DNA of 64,000 nucleotides from Betaproteobacteria bacterium (lineage in GTDB: Bacteria; Pseudomonadota; Gammaproteobacteria; Burkholderiales; Usitatibacteraceae): positions 372,001-436,000 of the forward strand of contig JADJMI010000005.1 in the NCBI GenBank assembly GCA_016709665.1, in the 5' to 3' direction. A program made the translations under genes and the position numbers. Under the pieces are notes generated by a model. The model had not been told where the DNA came from, searched no databases, and worked only from the letters and a program-made list of their open reading frames with translations. Position 1 is the stretch's first letter, and every line of letters starts with the position of its first letter. This document shows, piece after piece, positions 47,760 through 57,400 of the stretch.

Positions 47760-48549
47760 TCAAGGGGCGCCGGCGTCGCCGCGCGACGCGAGCAGGACCA
47801 GCCAGCGCCGGACGGCGTCGGCATCCGCCAGGCGCCAGCGGGCGCGCGTGGGGCCCGGCCCCACCTTCACGCTGTCGCCGCCGATGCGGTTCACGCGCTC
47901 GAATCCCAGCTCGTCGGTCAGGTCGTCCCCCAGGAAGACCGGTCGCCGCCCGCGGAAGGGCGCCTCCGCCATGAACTCGTCGATGGCCGTGCCCTTGTCC
48001 TTGCCGCTGGGCTTCACCTCGAAGACGAGCTTGCCCGCCTGGAGCTCGAAGTCGTCGCCCAGCGCGACGACGCACTGCCGCGCCTCGCGCTCGGCCAGCG
48101 TCGCGAGCGACGGGGCGCCCCGGTAATGCAACGCGAGGCTCGCGCCCTTTTCCTCCAGGAGCAGCCCCGGGGTGCTCCGTGGCGATCCGTCGCAGGATCG
48201 CCGCCTGCTCGCCCAGCCTGGCCGCCAGCGGCGCATGGAAGTGGAGCGTGCCGTCGGCCGAGCGCCGCTCCGCGCCGTGCTGGCCCGCGATGGCGAAGCG
48301 CACCGGCGCGAACAGGTCGTCGATGCCGGCGATCGAACGGCCGCTGATGAGCGCGAGGGCGCCCCGCGATGCCTCGCGCAGCTGCCCGAGAAGCGCGTGG
48401 AGGTCCCCGTCGATGCGAACGGCGTCGGGCCGTTCGGCGAGGTGGACGAGGGTGCCGTCGATGTCGAGGAAGACGGCGGCATTGCCCGGCAGCGGCGGCG
48501 TGGCCGCGGGGGCGCCCTTCCTGTGCCGTGCCGCCTTTCGGGATTCCAT
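47760..48549 (-). pseudogene. otsB: Trehalose-6-phosphate phosphatase OtsB, one-base frameshift
   Basis: HAD-family phosphatase that releases trehalose. From the ATG at 48549: MESRKAARHRKGAPAATPPL, then HAD motif I AAVFLDIDGTLVHLAERPDA, and LALISGRSIAGIDDLF. A run of four Gs (plus strand 48165-48168 as C) carries one extra base; with it removed TEHPG continues LLLEEKGASLALHYRGAP. Later motifs are present in the new frame: EVKPSGKDKGTAIDEFM (Lys of motif III) and RPVFLGDDLTDELGFE (motif IV Asp pair). Otherwise complete, so the indel is probably a consensus error. It lies 32 bases after otsA. Confidence 0.88.
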
Positions 48550-48581
48550 CGTTCGCATTCTGGCGCGAAGGGCGGGCGCCG

Positions 48582-50831
48582 TCATGCCCGCCAGGACGGC
48601 GGCGCGACCGGGCGCGTGCCGCCCGCGAGGCGCCGGCGGTTGCGCATCCGCGCCGCGTCGAGGAGCATCCGGCCCGCCCAGCGGTACACGTTGAACTCCT
48701 GCAGGAGCGCCCGCATGCTGCGCATCCGCGCGCGCTGCTCGTCCGGGGACATGACGAGCGCGTCGCGCACCGCCGCCGCGCACTGCTCCGTGTCGTAGGG
48801 GTTGACGATGAGCGCCTCGGGCAAGTCCCGGGCGGCGCCCGCGAACTGCGACAGGATCAGCACGCCGCGCTCGTCCTCCCGCGTGGCCACGAATTCCTTG
48901 GCCACGAGGTTCATGCCGTCGTGCAGGCTGGAGACGAAGCAGAAGTCCGCCGCGCGGTACAGCGTGTACACGCGGTCGGAATCGTGGTGCTCGATGCGCA
49001 GGATGATCGGCTGGCATCCGGGCGAGGCGAAGCGTGCGTTGATGCGGGTCGCGGCCGCGCGCACGCGCGCGTCCAGCGACTGGTATTCGTCGATGCTGGC
49101 GCGGCTCGGCGCGGCGACCTGCAGGAAGGAGAGCTTCCCGATCCAGGCGGGCTCCTTCTCGAGCAGGCGCTCGATGGCGGCGAAGCGCTCGAGGATTCCC
49201 TTGGTGTAGTCGAGCCGGTCCACGCCCACGCCCAGCTTCACGTCGGGGGCGAGTTTCAGCGCCTCGCGGACCGCCCGCCGGCATTCCGGGACCGGGGGCT
49301 GGGAGGAAAGCCCGCGCAGCGGCCATTCGATCGAGATGGGATAGCGGTGCACCTCCGTCGGTTCGCCGCCGCAGGAGATGGTGAACGTCTCGCGGTCCAC
49401 GCGGGCCTCGAGGTAGCGGTCCACCGTGTCGAAGAAGTTGTTGCAGTGGAACTGCGTGTGGAACCCCAGGATCGACGAGCCGAGCATCCCCTGGAGGAGC
49501 TCCTCGCGCCACGGGCAGACGCCGAACGCCTCGGGGTTCGGCCACGGGATGTGCCAGAAGGTGATGATCGTCGCCTCCGGCAGGCGTTCGCGGATCAGCC
49601 GCGGCAGCAGCGCGAAGTGGTAGTCCTGGACGAGGACGATGGGGTCGGGGGTCCGCGATTCGGACACGACCGTCTCGGCGAACCGCCGGTTCACGGCGCG
49701 GTAGTGCTCCCAGTCGCTGGCGCGAAAGACCGGACGGGTGTGGGCGATGTGGCACAGGGGCCACAGGCCCTCGTTGGCGAATCCGTAGTAGTAGCCGGCC
49801 TCCTCTTCCTTGGAGAGCCAGACGCGGCGGATGGTGTAGGCCGGACTTTCGGGCGGAACCCGGACGTGGTCGCTGCCATCGACCACCTCGCGGTCGGCGC
49901 TGCCCGCCCCGTGCGCGATCCAGGTGCCGGAACAGGCCCGCATGACCGGCTCGAGGGCCGTCACCAGCCCGCTCGCGGGCCGAAGCACCTCGATGCGCTC
50001 GCCCTCGCGGACGTGGATGTACGGTTCGCGATTGGAGACGATGAGGATCTCGTCGCCCTTGAGGTCCTCGCGCAGGATGGTGCGCAGCGTCTCGGGCACC
50101 CAGCTCATCTGCGATTCGTCGCGCATCCGTCGCTCGGCCTCGAGGTCGCGCACCAGCGCCTCGAGGTCCCGGGCGATGGGCTTCAGCTCCCGCGAGCGGG
50201 GCTGCGGCGAGTCCGCGAGCAACTGCCCCCGGATGAGGGCCTTGATGCCCGAAACCCAGCCGCGCCACGACAGCTCCGCGATGACCACGGTGATGAGCGC
50301 GATCACGGCGCCTATCCCGGTGAACAGGTAGACGATGTACTTCTTGGTGTCCGCGCTGCGCCGCTCGATGAAGCTCATGTCGTGGACGATGACCAGCTCG
50401 CCCAGGCGCAGTCCGTTCACCGCCAGCGAGTTGTGCGCCACGTGCAGCGAGCCGCCGGCGAACGTGTGGACGCGCCCGCCCTCGGCGAGCGGCGCGCCGG
50501 GCGCCGGACAGGCGATGTCCTTGGGCAGGGTCACCGTGCGGTAGGCGAACTTTCCCGACGCGTCGCAATACCCGATCGCGAACAGCCGCTCGTCCTGCAC
50601 CAGGCGCCCGAAGATCCCCTCCAGCCGCTGCTGGCGCGCCTTCGGCCCCAGGTCCGCCGTGATCGCCTCGGCCAGGGGTTCCTGCACGGCCGCCGTGATG
50701 AGCTTCGTGCGGATGTCGAGGTCGCGCACGAACCACTTGAGCGTCAGGTCGTCGACCAGCGGCGCGACGCCGTAGGCGATGGCGCCCAGGGCGAGGATCA
50801 GGGGGATGATGAAGCGAAGGGACAGTCGCAT
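48582..50831 (-). CDS. otsA: Trehalose-6-phosphate synthase (OtsA, GT20) fused to an N-terminal membrane sensor-like module
   Basis: 749 residues, about 270 longer than plain OtsA. The N-terminus has a helix (LRFIIPLILALGAIAYGVAP), a periplasmic segment of about 140 residues, and a second helix (IVYLFTGIGAVIALITVVIA). A HAMP-like coiled linker (ELKPIARDLEALVRDLEAER) follows. The GT20 domain from about 260 is complete: ILIVSNREPYIHVREG, RPASGLVTALEPVMRA, LVQDYHFALLPRLI, TFWHIPWPNPEAFG, GVDRLDYTKGILERF (Arg and Lys that bind the phosphates) and FVSSLHDGMNLVAKEFVA. It makes trehalose 6-phosphate from UDP-glucose and glucose 6-phosphate. The membrane half suggests control by an external signal (inference). 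First gene of the otsA-otsB-GH15 operon. Confidence 0.93.
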   Translation of the reverse strand: MRLSLRFIIPLILALGAIAYGVAPLVDDLTLKWFVRDLDIRTKLITAAVQEPLAEAITADLGPKARQQRLEGIFGRLVQDERLFAIGYCDASGKFAYRTVTLPKDIACPAPGAPLAEGGRVHTFAGGSLHVAHNSLAVNGLRLGELVIVHDMSFIERRSADTKKYIVYLFTGIGAVIALITVVIAELSWRGWVSGIKALIRGQLLADSPQPRSRELKPIARDLEALVRDLEAERRMRDESQMSWVPETLRTILREDLKGDEILIVSNREPYIHVREGERIEVLRPASGLVTALEPVMRACSGTWIAHGAGSADREVVDGSDHVRVPPESPAYTIRRVWLSKEEEAGYYYGFANEGLWPLCHIAHTRPVFRASDWEHYRAVNRRFAETVVSESRTPDPIVLVQDYHFALLPRLIRERLPEATIITFWHIPWPNPEAFGVCPWREELLQGMLGSSILGFHTQFHCNNFFDTVDRYLEARVDRETFTISCGGEPTEVHRYPISIEWPLRGLSSQPPVPECRRAVREALKLAPDVKLGVGVDRLDYTKGILERFAAIERLLEKEPAWIGKLSFLQVAAPSRASIDEYQSLDARVRAAATRINARFASPGCQPIILRIEHHDSDRVYTLYRAADFCFVSSLHDGMNLVAKEFVATREDERGVLILSQFAGAARDLPEALIVNPYDTEQCAAAVRDALVMSPDEQRARMRSMRALLQEFNVYRWAGRMLLDAARMRNRRRLAGGTRPVAPPSWRA

Positions 50832-51155
50832 GGTCGGGCTTCGTCATCCGGGGCGCGGTGCCCGGCTCGGCCGGGAAAAAGCGGGCGACCACCGGCCGCC
50901 CGAACCTCGCTGCATGGCGAACCCGGCCGGAATGCACCGGGGCCGCCAATTCACTCGCCGGGACGCCAGGGCACGTCCCGCGACTTCGCGTCGCTGGAAA
51001 ATAGTATTGCACGAAATGTTATGGTGCGAACATGATCCCGTGGACTCCGACCCTTCGCCATCCGGTGCGGCCTTTGCTATCGTCGCGGGTCGCCCCGCTC
51101 CCGGGGCCGGCCCATGCCCCTTGCGCGTTCACCCCTTCCGACCCCGCCACCGCCG
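50832..51155. promoter_or_regulatory. Divergent intergenic region between otsA and marR
   Basis: 324 bases. On the minus strand TTCGCA (51030-51025), 18 bases and TACTAT (51006-51001) form a possible otsA promoter. The same patch holds a near-dyad, TTGCAC (51007-51012) and GTGCGAA (51024-51030), spaced by 11 bases, in an AT-rich island (51000-51035). It could be bound by the neighbouring MarR-type regulator. The remainder is GC-rich and shows no feature. Confidence 0.4.
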
Positions 51156-51725
51156 ATGCCCACCCCAGAGCTCCGCAGCATGGAGCGCATTCATGCCGTT
51201 CTCCAGCAGTTCCGGGTCCTCCTTCGATCCATCAAGCGGCACTACCAGAGCGTCGAGCAGCGCACGTCGATGGGCGGGTCCCAGGTCTGGGCCCTGTCGG
51301 AGATCGGCGCGAACCCCGACCTCAGCGTCGGCGAGCTGGCCCGGCGCCTGGCCATTCACCTCTCCACGGCGAGCAACCTCGTCGGCCGGATGGAGGAGCT
51401 GGGGGTCGTCACGCGCGAGCGGGTCCGGCAAGACCAGCGCGTCGTGCGCCTGCGCATCACCGAGGCCGGACGCGCGGCGCTCCGCCGTGCGCCGGGGCCG
51501 CCGGTCGGCCTCCTGCAGCAGGCGTTGCTGGACATGCCGCCCGCGCGTCTCACGGCGCTGCGACGGGAACTCGACGCGCTTCTCGGCCAGATGAAACGCC
51601 GCGACGCACGGGCGCACGCGGCGCTGCTCGCCGACCTGTGGCCCTCGGCGGACGACGCGGCTGCCATTCCCCGGGCGGCGGCGAAGCCCCGGGCCGCCAA
51701 GCGCAAGGCGGCCGCCAAGCGATAG
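51156..51725 (+). CDS. MarR family transcriptional regulator with a basic Ala/Lys tail
   Basis: 189 residues from an ATG at 51156; 51180 (MERIHAV) is an alternative. A helical dimerisation N-terminus (VLQQFRVLLRSIKRHYQSVE) and winged helix (LSVGELARRLAIHLSTASNL, then VGRMEELGVVTRERVRQDQR) match MarR. The last 25 residues (PRAAAKPRAAKRKAAAKR) form a histone-H1-like tail that may add non-specific DNA binding. It is transcribed toward the CLC channel gene 54 bases on, and divergent from the trehalose operon. Confidence 0.88.
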   Translation: MPTPELRSMERIHAVLQQFRVLLRSIKRHYQSVEQRTSMGGSQVWALSEIGANPDLSVGELARRLAIHLSTASNLVGRMEELGVVTRERVRQDQRVVRLRITEAGRAALRRAPGPPVGLLQQALLDMPPARLTALRRELDALLGQMKRRDARAHAALLADLWPSADDAAAIPRAAAKPRAAKRKAAAKR

Positions 51726-51779
51726 CGGCGGGCGGATCGGCAGGCGGGTGGTGCCCTGCCTTCCGGGCGAGAGGAGGCC

Positions 51780-53144
51780 ATGCCGAAATCCCAACCTGAT
51801 TTCTGGGGCCACGTGCGCCAGGAACTGTCGGCGGGGCCTCACTGGGCCGACCGCATGGTGGTGCTCGCGTACGCGATCGTCACGGGCCTCGTCGTCGTGG
51901 GCTTCACCCTTGTCGCCGAAAGGGCCAGCGAAGGGTTCGGGCACCTCTCGTCCCTGGGGAATTACGGTCCGTGGCTCGCGCTCGCCTGGACGCCCCTCGT
52001 GGCGGTCGCCGTCCTGTGGGTGACGCGCCGATTCGCGCCGGGCGCGCAGGGTTCGGGGATTCCGCAGGTCGTCGCCGCGCTCGAATACGAGATGGCGAGC
52101 GAGCGCCGCTCGGCCCTGGTGTCGGTCCGGCTGTCGCTCTGGAAGATCGTCCTCGTCTCGGGCGGCTTGCTGGGCGGGCTGTCCATCGGCCGGGAAGGAC
52201 CCACGGTCCAGGTAGGGGCCGGCATCATGCAGCATGCGCGGCGATGGCTGTCGGGCAAGGCGACCATCGATTCGCACGACCTGATGGTCGCCGGCGCCGC
52301 GGCGGGCATCGCCGCGGCCTTCAACACCCCGCTCGGCGGCGTGATGTTCGCGCTGGAGCAGCTGTCGCGACGCCGCAGTTCCTCGCACAGCGGGCTGGTG
52401 ATCACCGCGATCGTCTTCAGCGGGCTCGTGGCGATCTCTTTCTTCGGCAACCAGAGCTACTTCGGCGAGATGAACGTGTCCGCCCTCGAGCTGTCGCATG
52501 TCGTCCCCGGCCTTGCCGTCGCCGTCGCGGCCGGCCTGGCGGGAGGCCTGTTTTCGCGCCTCCTCGTGCTGTCGCTTCGCGGAACGCCGGATCGCCTGAC
52601 CCGGTGGAGAACGGCCCACCCCCTGCGATTCGCCGCCGCGTGCGGCCTGGCGGTCGCGATCATCGGCCTGGTCACGCAAGGGGCGACGGCCGGTGCCGGA
52701 TACCTGCCCACGCGGGCGCTCCTCGAGGGGCACGACGAACTGCCGATCGCCTATACCGTGCTCAAGTTCATGGCCACCTGGATCTCCGCGTGGTCCGGCG
52801 TGCCGGCGGGTGTCTTCGCGCCGTCGCTCGCCATCGGCGCGGGCATCGGTCACGACGTGGCGGCGCTGGCCGGGCTCGCCGGGGACCTGGCGGTGCCCCT
52901 GGTGGCCTGCGGCATGGTCGGCTTCCTCGCCGCGACGTCCCAGGGCCCGCTTACCGCGTTCATCATCGTGATGGAGATGGTGTCGGGCCACCGGATGGTC
53001 CTGAGCCTCATGGCCACGGCGCTCATCGCGAGCGCGCTGGCACGCTGGCTCACGCGGTCCATGTACCTCGAGCTGGCCGAGACCTTCGTCGACGGCGGAT
53101 CGCGCGACGCCGCGGCAGCGCCGAAGGGCGAGGCGGGACGCTAG
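51780..53144 (+). CDS. CLC-type chloride channel / H+ antiporter (ClcA-like)
   Basis: 454 residues, many helices. CLC signatures: QGSGIPQVVAALEYE (GSGIP selectivity filter), GGLLGGLSIGREGPTVQVGA (GREGP with the gating Glu) and WSGVPAGVFAPSLAIGAGIG (GVFxP). A GAAAGIAAAFNTPLGGVMFA segment follows the filter. No CBS domains. The Glu in GREGP is typical of all active CLCs; the second, proton-glutamate position was not assigned. An AGAGGAGG ribosome site precedes the ATG. Confidence 0.93.
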   Translation: MPKSQPDFWGHVRQELSAGPHWADRMVVLAYAIVTGLVVVGFTLVAERASEGFGHLSSLGNYGPWLALAWTPLVAVAVLWVTRRFAPGAQGSGIPQVVAALEYEMASERRSALVSVRLSLWKIVLVSGGLLGGLSIGREGPTVQVGAGIMQHARRWLSGKATIDSHDLMVAGAAAGIAAAFNTPLGGVMFALEQLSRRRSSSHSGLVITAIVFSGLVAISFFGNQSYFGEMNVSALELSHVVPGLAVAVAAGLAGGLFSRLLVLSLRGTPDRLTRWRTAHPLRFAAACGLAVAIIGLVTQGATAGAGYLPTRALLEGHDELPIAYTVLKFMATWISAWSGVPAGVFAPSLAIGAGIGHDVAALAGLAGDLAVPLVACGMVGFLAATSQGPLTAFIIVMEMVSGHRMVLSLMATALIASALARWLTRSMYLELAETFVDGGSRDAAAAPKGEAGR

Positions 53145-53788
53145 CTTTCCGGCAGGGCCCGTCCGGCCGCGGGGAGCGGGCGCACCAGCACCTTGCGCCA
53201 CCGGATGGGGCCGCCCGCGGCCCCGTTCACGCCGGGACCGTATTGCAGCGCGATGGGTCCCTCGTGAAGCCGGCCGTCCTCGACATCGGCCGTGACGACG
53301 CCGTTCAGCCGCACCGTGAGGCGCTTTCCGCGCGCGGATATCTCGAGGGTGTTCCAGCGGCCGCCGGCGCTGTGCGGGTTCGGCACCGGCACGGCCGCCA
53401 CGTCGACGATCGCGCCCGTGCCGTACTTCGGGTCGGGACGCAGGTCCCAGATGTTGACCTCGTAGGTGCTCTCCGGGGTGATCCGGGCCGGATCGGCGAC
53501 GCGCAGGAAGACGCCGCTGTTGGTGTCCGCCTCGGCCCGGAACTCGGCCCGCACCTCGACATCCCGGAAGGAGATCTTCGACACGAGGAAGCCGATCGTG
53601 CCGCGGTCGGCGACGATGGCGCCGTTCTCGGGCCGCCAGTTGGCGTCGCCCACGCGGGTCCAGTTGCCCAGTCCCGAGGCGCCGTCGATGAGGGGGATCC
53701 ATTCGCCGCGTGACGCCGTGCCCGCGCAGCCGGCGAGCGCGAGGCAGGCCGCGAGCCGGAAGGCGGTGCGGGCGATCGCAGGGGTCAC
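53141..53788 (-). CDS. DUF1080 (3-keto-disaccharide hydrolase fold) lipoprotein
   Basis: 215 residues from a GTG at 53788. The signal peptide has a lipobox (FRLAACLALAGCAGTAS). The beta-jellyroll core matches DUF1080: GEWIPLIDGASGLGNWTRVG, NWRPENGAIVADRGTIGFLV, FRAEADTNSGVFLRVADPAR and STYEVNIWDLRPDPKYGTGA. Some members hydrolyse 3-keto-glycosides; here it is a cell-envelope protein of unknown substrate. It overlaps the convergent CLC gene by 4 bases. Confidence 0.88.
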   Translation of the reverse strand: MTPAIARTAFRLAACLALAGCAGTASRGEWIPLIDGASGLGNWTRVGDANWRPENGAIVADRGTIGFLVSKISFRDVEVRAEFRAEADTNSGVFLRVADPARITPESTYEVNIWDLRPDPKYGTGAIVDVAAVPVPNPHSAGGRWNTLEISARGKRLTVRLNGVVTADVEDGRLHEGPIALQYGPGVNGAAGGPIRWRKVLVRPLPAAGRALPES

Positions 53789-53947
53789 GGCGTTCTCCAG
53801 GGCGGCGGGAAGGCGGCCGAAGCTTCCCGCGTTCGCGGGCGGACGGCAAGTTGCGCCGCAGCACGCCGCGCGACGAGGCGCCCGCCCCGCGGCGGGTAGA
53901 CTATGCGGCTCCGCGGCAAGCCCCGGCCTCCACCCAAGAGAAATCCC

Positions 53948-54454
53948 ATGACCATCTCCATGTACCAGGCGAGCGTTCCGCGCTTCGTGAACATCCTCGG
54001 CAACCTCTCGGGCATCCTCGACAAGGCGCAGGCCTTCGCCGAGGCGCGGAAGGTGGACGACACCGTGCTCACCGCCTATCGCCTCTACCCCGACATGCTG
54101 CCCATGACGAAGCAGGTGCAGATCGCCTGCGACGCGGCCAAGGGCGTGGTGGCCCGACTGGCCGGCGTCGAGATCCCGGTGCACGAGGACAACGAGAAGA
54201 CCTTCGCCGACCTGAAGGCGCGCGTCGCCAGGACCATCGCGTTCATCCAGACGGTGACGCCGGCGCAGATCGACGGCACGGAGGAGAAGGAGATCGTCAT
54301 CAAGCGCGGCGAGAAGGAAACCCGCTACACGGGCCTGCAGTTCCTGCTCGGCCACGCGGTGCCGAACTTCTACTTCCACATCGCGACGGCCTACGCGATC
54401 CTGCGCCACAACGGCGTGGAGATCGGCAAGCGGGACTTCCTGGGCAATCCGTAG
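53948..54454 (+). CDS. DUF1993 domain protein
   Basis: 168 residues. Opens MTISMYQASVPRFVNILGNL, a block typical of DUF1993, with later RLYPDMLPMTKQVQIACDAA and FLLGHAVPNFYFHIATAYAI, ending KRDFLGNP. The fold is a DinB-like four-helix bundle with a conserved His (GHAVPNFYFH). No activity is known for the family. It is likely first in an operon with the 5-oxoprolinase gene 11 bases downstream. Confidence 0.9.
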   Translation: MTISMYQASVPRFVNILGNLSGILDKAQAFAEARKVDDTVLTAYRLYPDMLPMTKQVQIACDAAKGVVARLAGVEIPVHEDNEKTFADLKARVARTIAFIQTVTPAQIDGTEEKEIVIKRGEKETRYTGLQFLLGHAVPNFYFHIATAYAILRHNGVEIGKRDFLGNP

Positions 54455-54465
54455 GCGCGGCGGCC

Positions 54466-57400
54466 GTGGCGGAAGCGAACCGCTGGCAGTTCTGGATCGA
54501 CCGGGGCGGCACGTTCACGGACGTGGTGGCGCTGCGGCCGGACGGAACCCTCCTCACGCACAAGCTGCTGTCGGAGAACCCGGAGCGCTATCCGGACGCG
54601 GCGCTCGCCGCCATCCGCCATTTCCTCGACGTGCCCGCCGGCGAGCCCATCCCGGTGGCGCGCATCGAGTCGGTCAAGATGGGCACCACGGTCGCGACCA
54701 ACGCGCTCCTCGAGAGGAAGGGCGAGCCCACGGTGCTCGTCGTGACGCGCGGCTTCCGCGACCAGTTGCGCATCGCCTACCAGAACCGGCCGCGACTCTT
54801 CGATCGCCATATCCGCCTGCCGGAGCTGCTGCATTCGAAGGTGATCGAGGTGGACGAGCGGGTGGGCGCGCGCGGCGAACCCGTGACGCCGCTCGACGAG
54901 GCGGGCGCGAGGGCGGCGCTGCAAGCCGCGTTCGCGGAAGGCTTCCGCTCGGCCGCCATCGTCTTCCTGCACGGCTACCGGTTCCCGGCGCACGAAGCGC
55001 GCGTGGCGCAGCTCGCGCGGGAGGCCGGCTTCACGCAGGTGAGCGCCTCCCACGCCGTGAGCCCGCTCATGAAGTTCGTCTCGCGCGGCGACACCACGGT
55101 GGTCGACGCGTACCTTTCGCCCATCCTGCGCCGCTACGTGGACCGCGTGGCCGGGGAGCTGCCGGGCGCGCGGCTTCTCTTCATGCAGTCCTCCGGCGGC
55201 CTCACGGACGCGCACCGCTTCCAGGGCAAGGATTCCATCCTTTCCGGCCCCGCGGGCGGCATCGTCGGCATGACGCGCACCGCGGAGCGGGCGGGCTTCC
55301 CGAAGGTGATCGGCTTCGACATGGGCGGCACGTCGACGGACGTTTCCCACTACGCGGGCGAGCTCGAGCGCGAGTTCGACACGCTCGTGGCGGGCGTTCG
55401 CCTGCGCGCGCCGATGATGTCCATCCACACCATCGCGGCAGGCGGCGGCTCGATCCTGCACTTCGACGGCCAGCGCCAGCGCGTGGGGCCCGACTCGGCG
55501 GGGGCCAACCCCGGTCCCGCCTGCTATCGGCGCGGCGGCCCCCTCGCGGTGACCGACTGCAACGTGATGCTGGGCAAGGTCCAGCCGGACTTCTTCCCGA
55601 AGGTGTTCGGCCCCGGTGGCGACGAACCGCTCGATGCGACCGTGGTGCGCGGGAAGTTCGCGGCGCTGGCGGAGGAGATCGCGAAGGCCACCGGCGTGGC
55701 GCAGTCGCCGGAGCAGGCGGCCGAGGGGTTCCTGAAGATCGCCGTGGCCAACATGGCCAACGCCATCAAGTTCATCAGCGTGCAGCGCGGCCACGACGTC
55801 ACCGAGTACACGCTGCAGTGCTTCGGCGGCGCCGGCGGGCAGCACGCGTGCCTCGTCGCGGATGAGCTGGGCATGACGCAGGTGTTCATCCACCCGATGG
55901 CGGGCGTGCTCTCCGCCTACGGCATGGGGCTCGCGCAGGTGCGCGCCCTGCGCGAGGAGGCCGTCGAGAAGCGGCTGGAGGAGGCGGGCGCGGAACTCGA
56001 GGCCGCCTGCGGCCGGCTCGCGTCCCAGTGCGAGGCGGAGCTGGTGGCGCAGGGCGAATCGGTGGAGCGCATCGAGCGCCGCGTGCACCTCAAGTACGAG
56101 GGCACCGACACGGCGTTGCCCGTGCCGCTGGGCGACGCGGACTCGATGCGTGACTCGTTCGAGCGCCAGTACCGGTCCCGCTTCAGCTTCCTCATGCCCG
56201 GCCGCGCGCTGGTGGCCGAGGCGGTGGCGGTGGAAGCGGTGGCGCGCACCGAGGCGCCGGCCGAATCGGGCGGGTCGACCGCCGGCGGCAAACCGGCCCT
56301 GCCCATGGCCCGCGCGCCGATGACCACCGGCGGCGAACGCCACGACACGCCCGTCTTCGATCGCGACGCCCTCGTGCCCGGCCAGTGCGTCGCAGGACCC
56401 GCCATCCTGGCCGAGCGCAACGCCACCACCGTCGTGGAACCCGGCTGGGTGGCCGAGTCCCGGGCGGGCGGCGCGCTCGTCCTTCGCCGCGTCGTCGCCC
56501 GCGAGGCGCGCTACGCCGCCGGCACGAAGGCGGACCCGGTGATGCTCGAGGTCTTCAACAACCTCTTCATGTCCATCGCCGAGCAGATGGGCGTGCGCCT
56601 GGCCCAGACCGCCTACTCCGTCAACATCAAGGAGCGGCTGGATTTCTCCTGCGCCCTCTTCGACGCCGACGGCAACCTCATCGCCAACGCGCCCCACATG
56701 CCCGTTCACCTGGGCTCCATGGGCGAATCGATCAGGACGGTCATCGCCAAGAACGCCGGGAAGATGAAGCCGGGCGACGTCTACGTTCTGAACGATCCGT
56801 ACAACGGGGGAACGCATTTGCCGGATGTGACAGTAATCACACCTGTCTTTCTGGACGGAGTTGACTGCGAATCACAACCCATCCGCGTTCAGGATGTTGG
56901 TTTGCCGGCGCTTCGCGACCACGGTTCATCTGCGGTTCCCAAGCCTTTGTTTTACGTGGGCTCGAGAGGCCACCACGCCGACATCGGCGGCATCACCCCC
57001 GGCTCCATGCCCCCCTTCTCGAAGACCATCGAGGAAGAAGGCGTCCTTCTCGACAACGTCCTTCTCGTCGAGAACGGCCTGATGCGCGAAGCGGAAATGA
57101 GAAGCCTGCTTGCAAGCGCCCGCTATCCCGCCCGCAATCCCGACCAGAACATCGCCGACCTGCGCGCCCAGGTGGCCGCCAACGAGAAGGGCGTGCAGGA
57201 GCTGAAGCGCATGGTCGGGCACTTCTCCCTGGGCGTCGTGAAGGCCTACATGCGCCACGTGCAGGACAACGCGGAGGAGTGCGTCCGCCGCGTGATCACC
57301 GTCCTCAAGGACGGCGAGTACGCCTGCGAGATGGACAACGGCGCCGTGATCCGCGTGAAGGTGACCATCGGCGCCGATCGCCGCAGTGCCGTCATCGACT

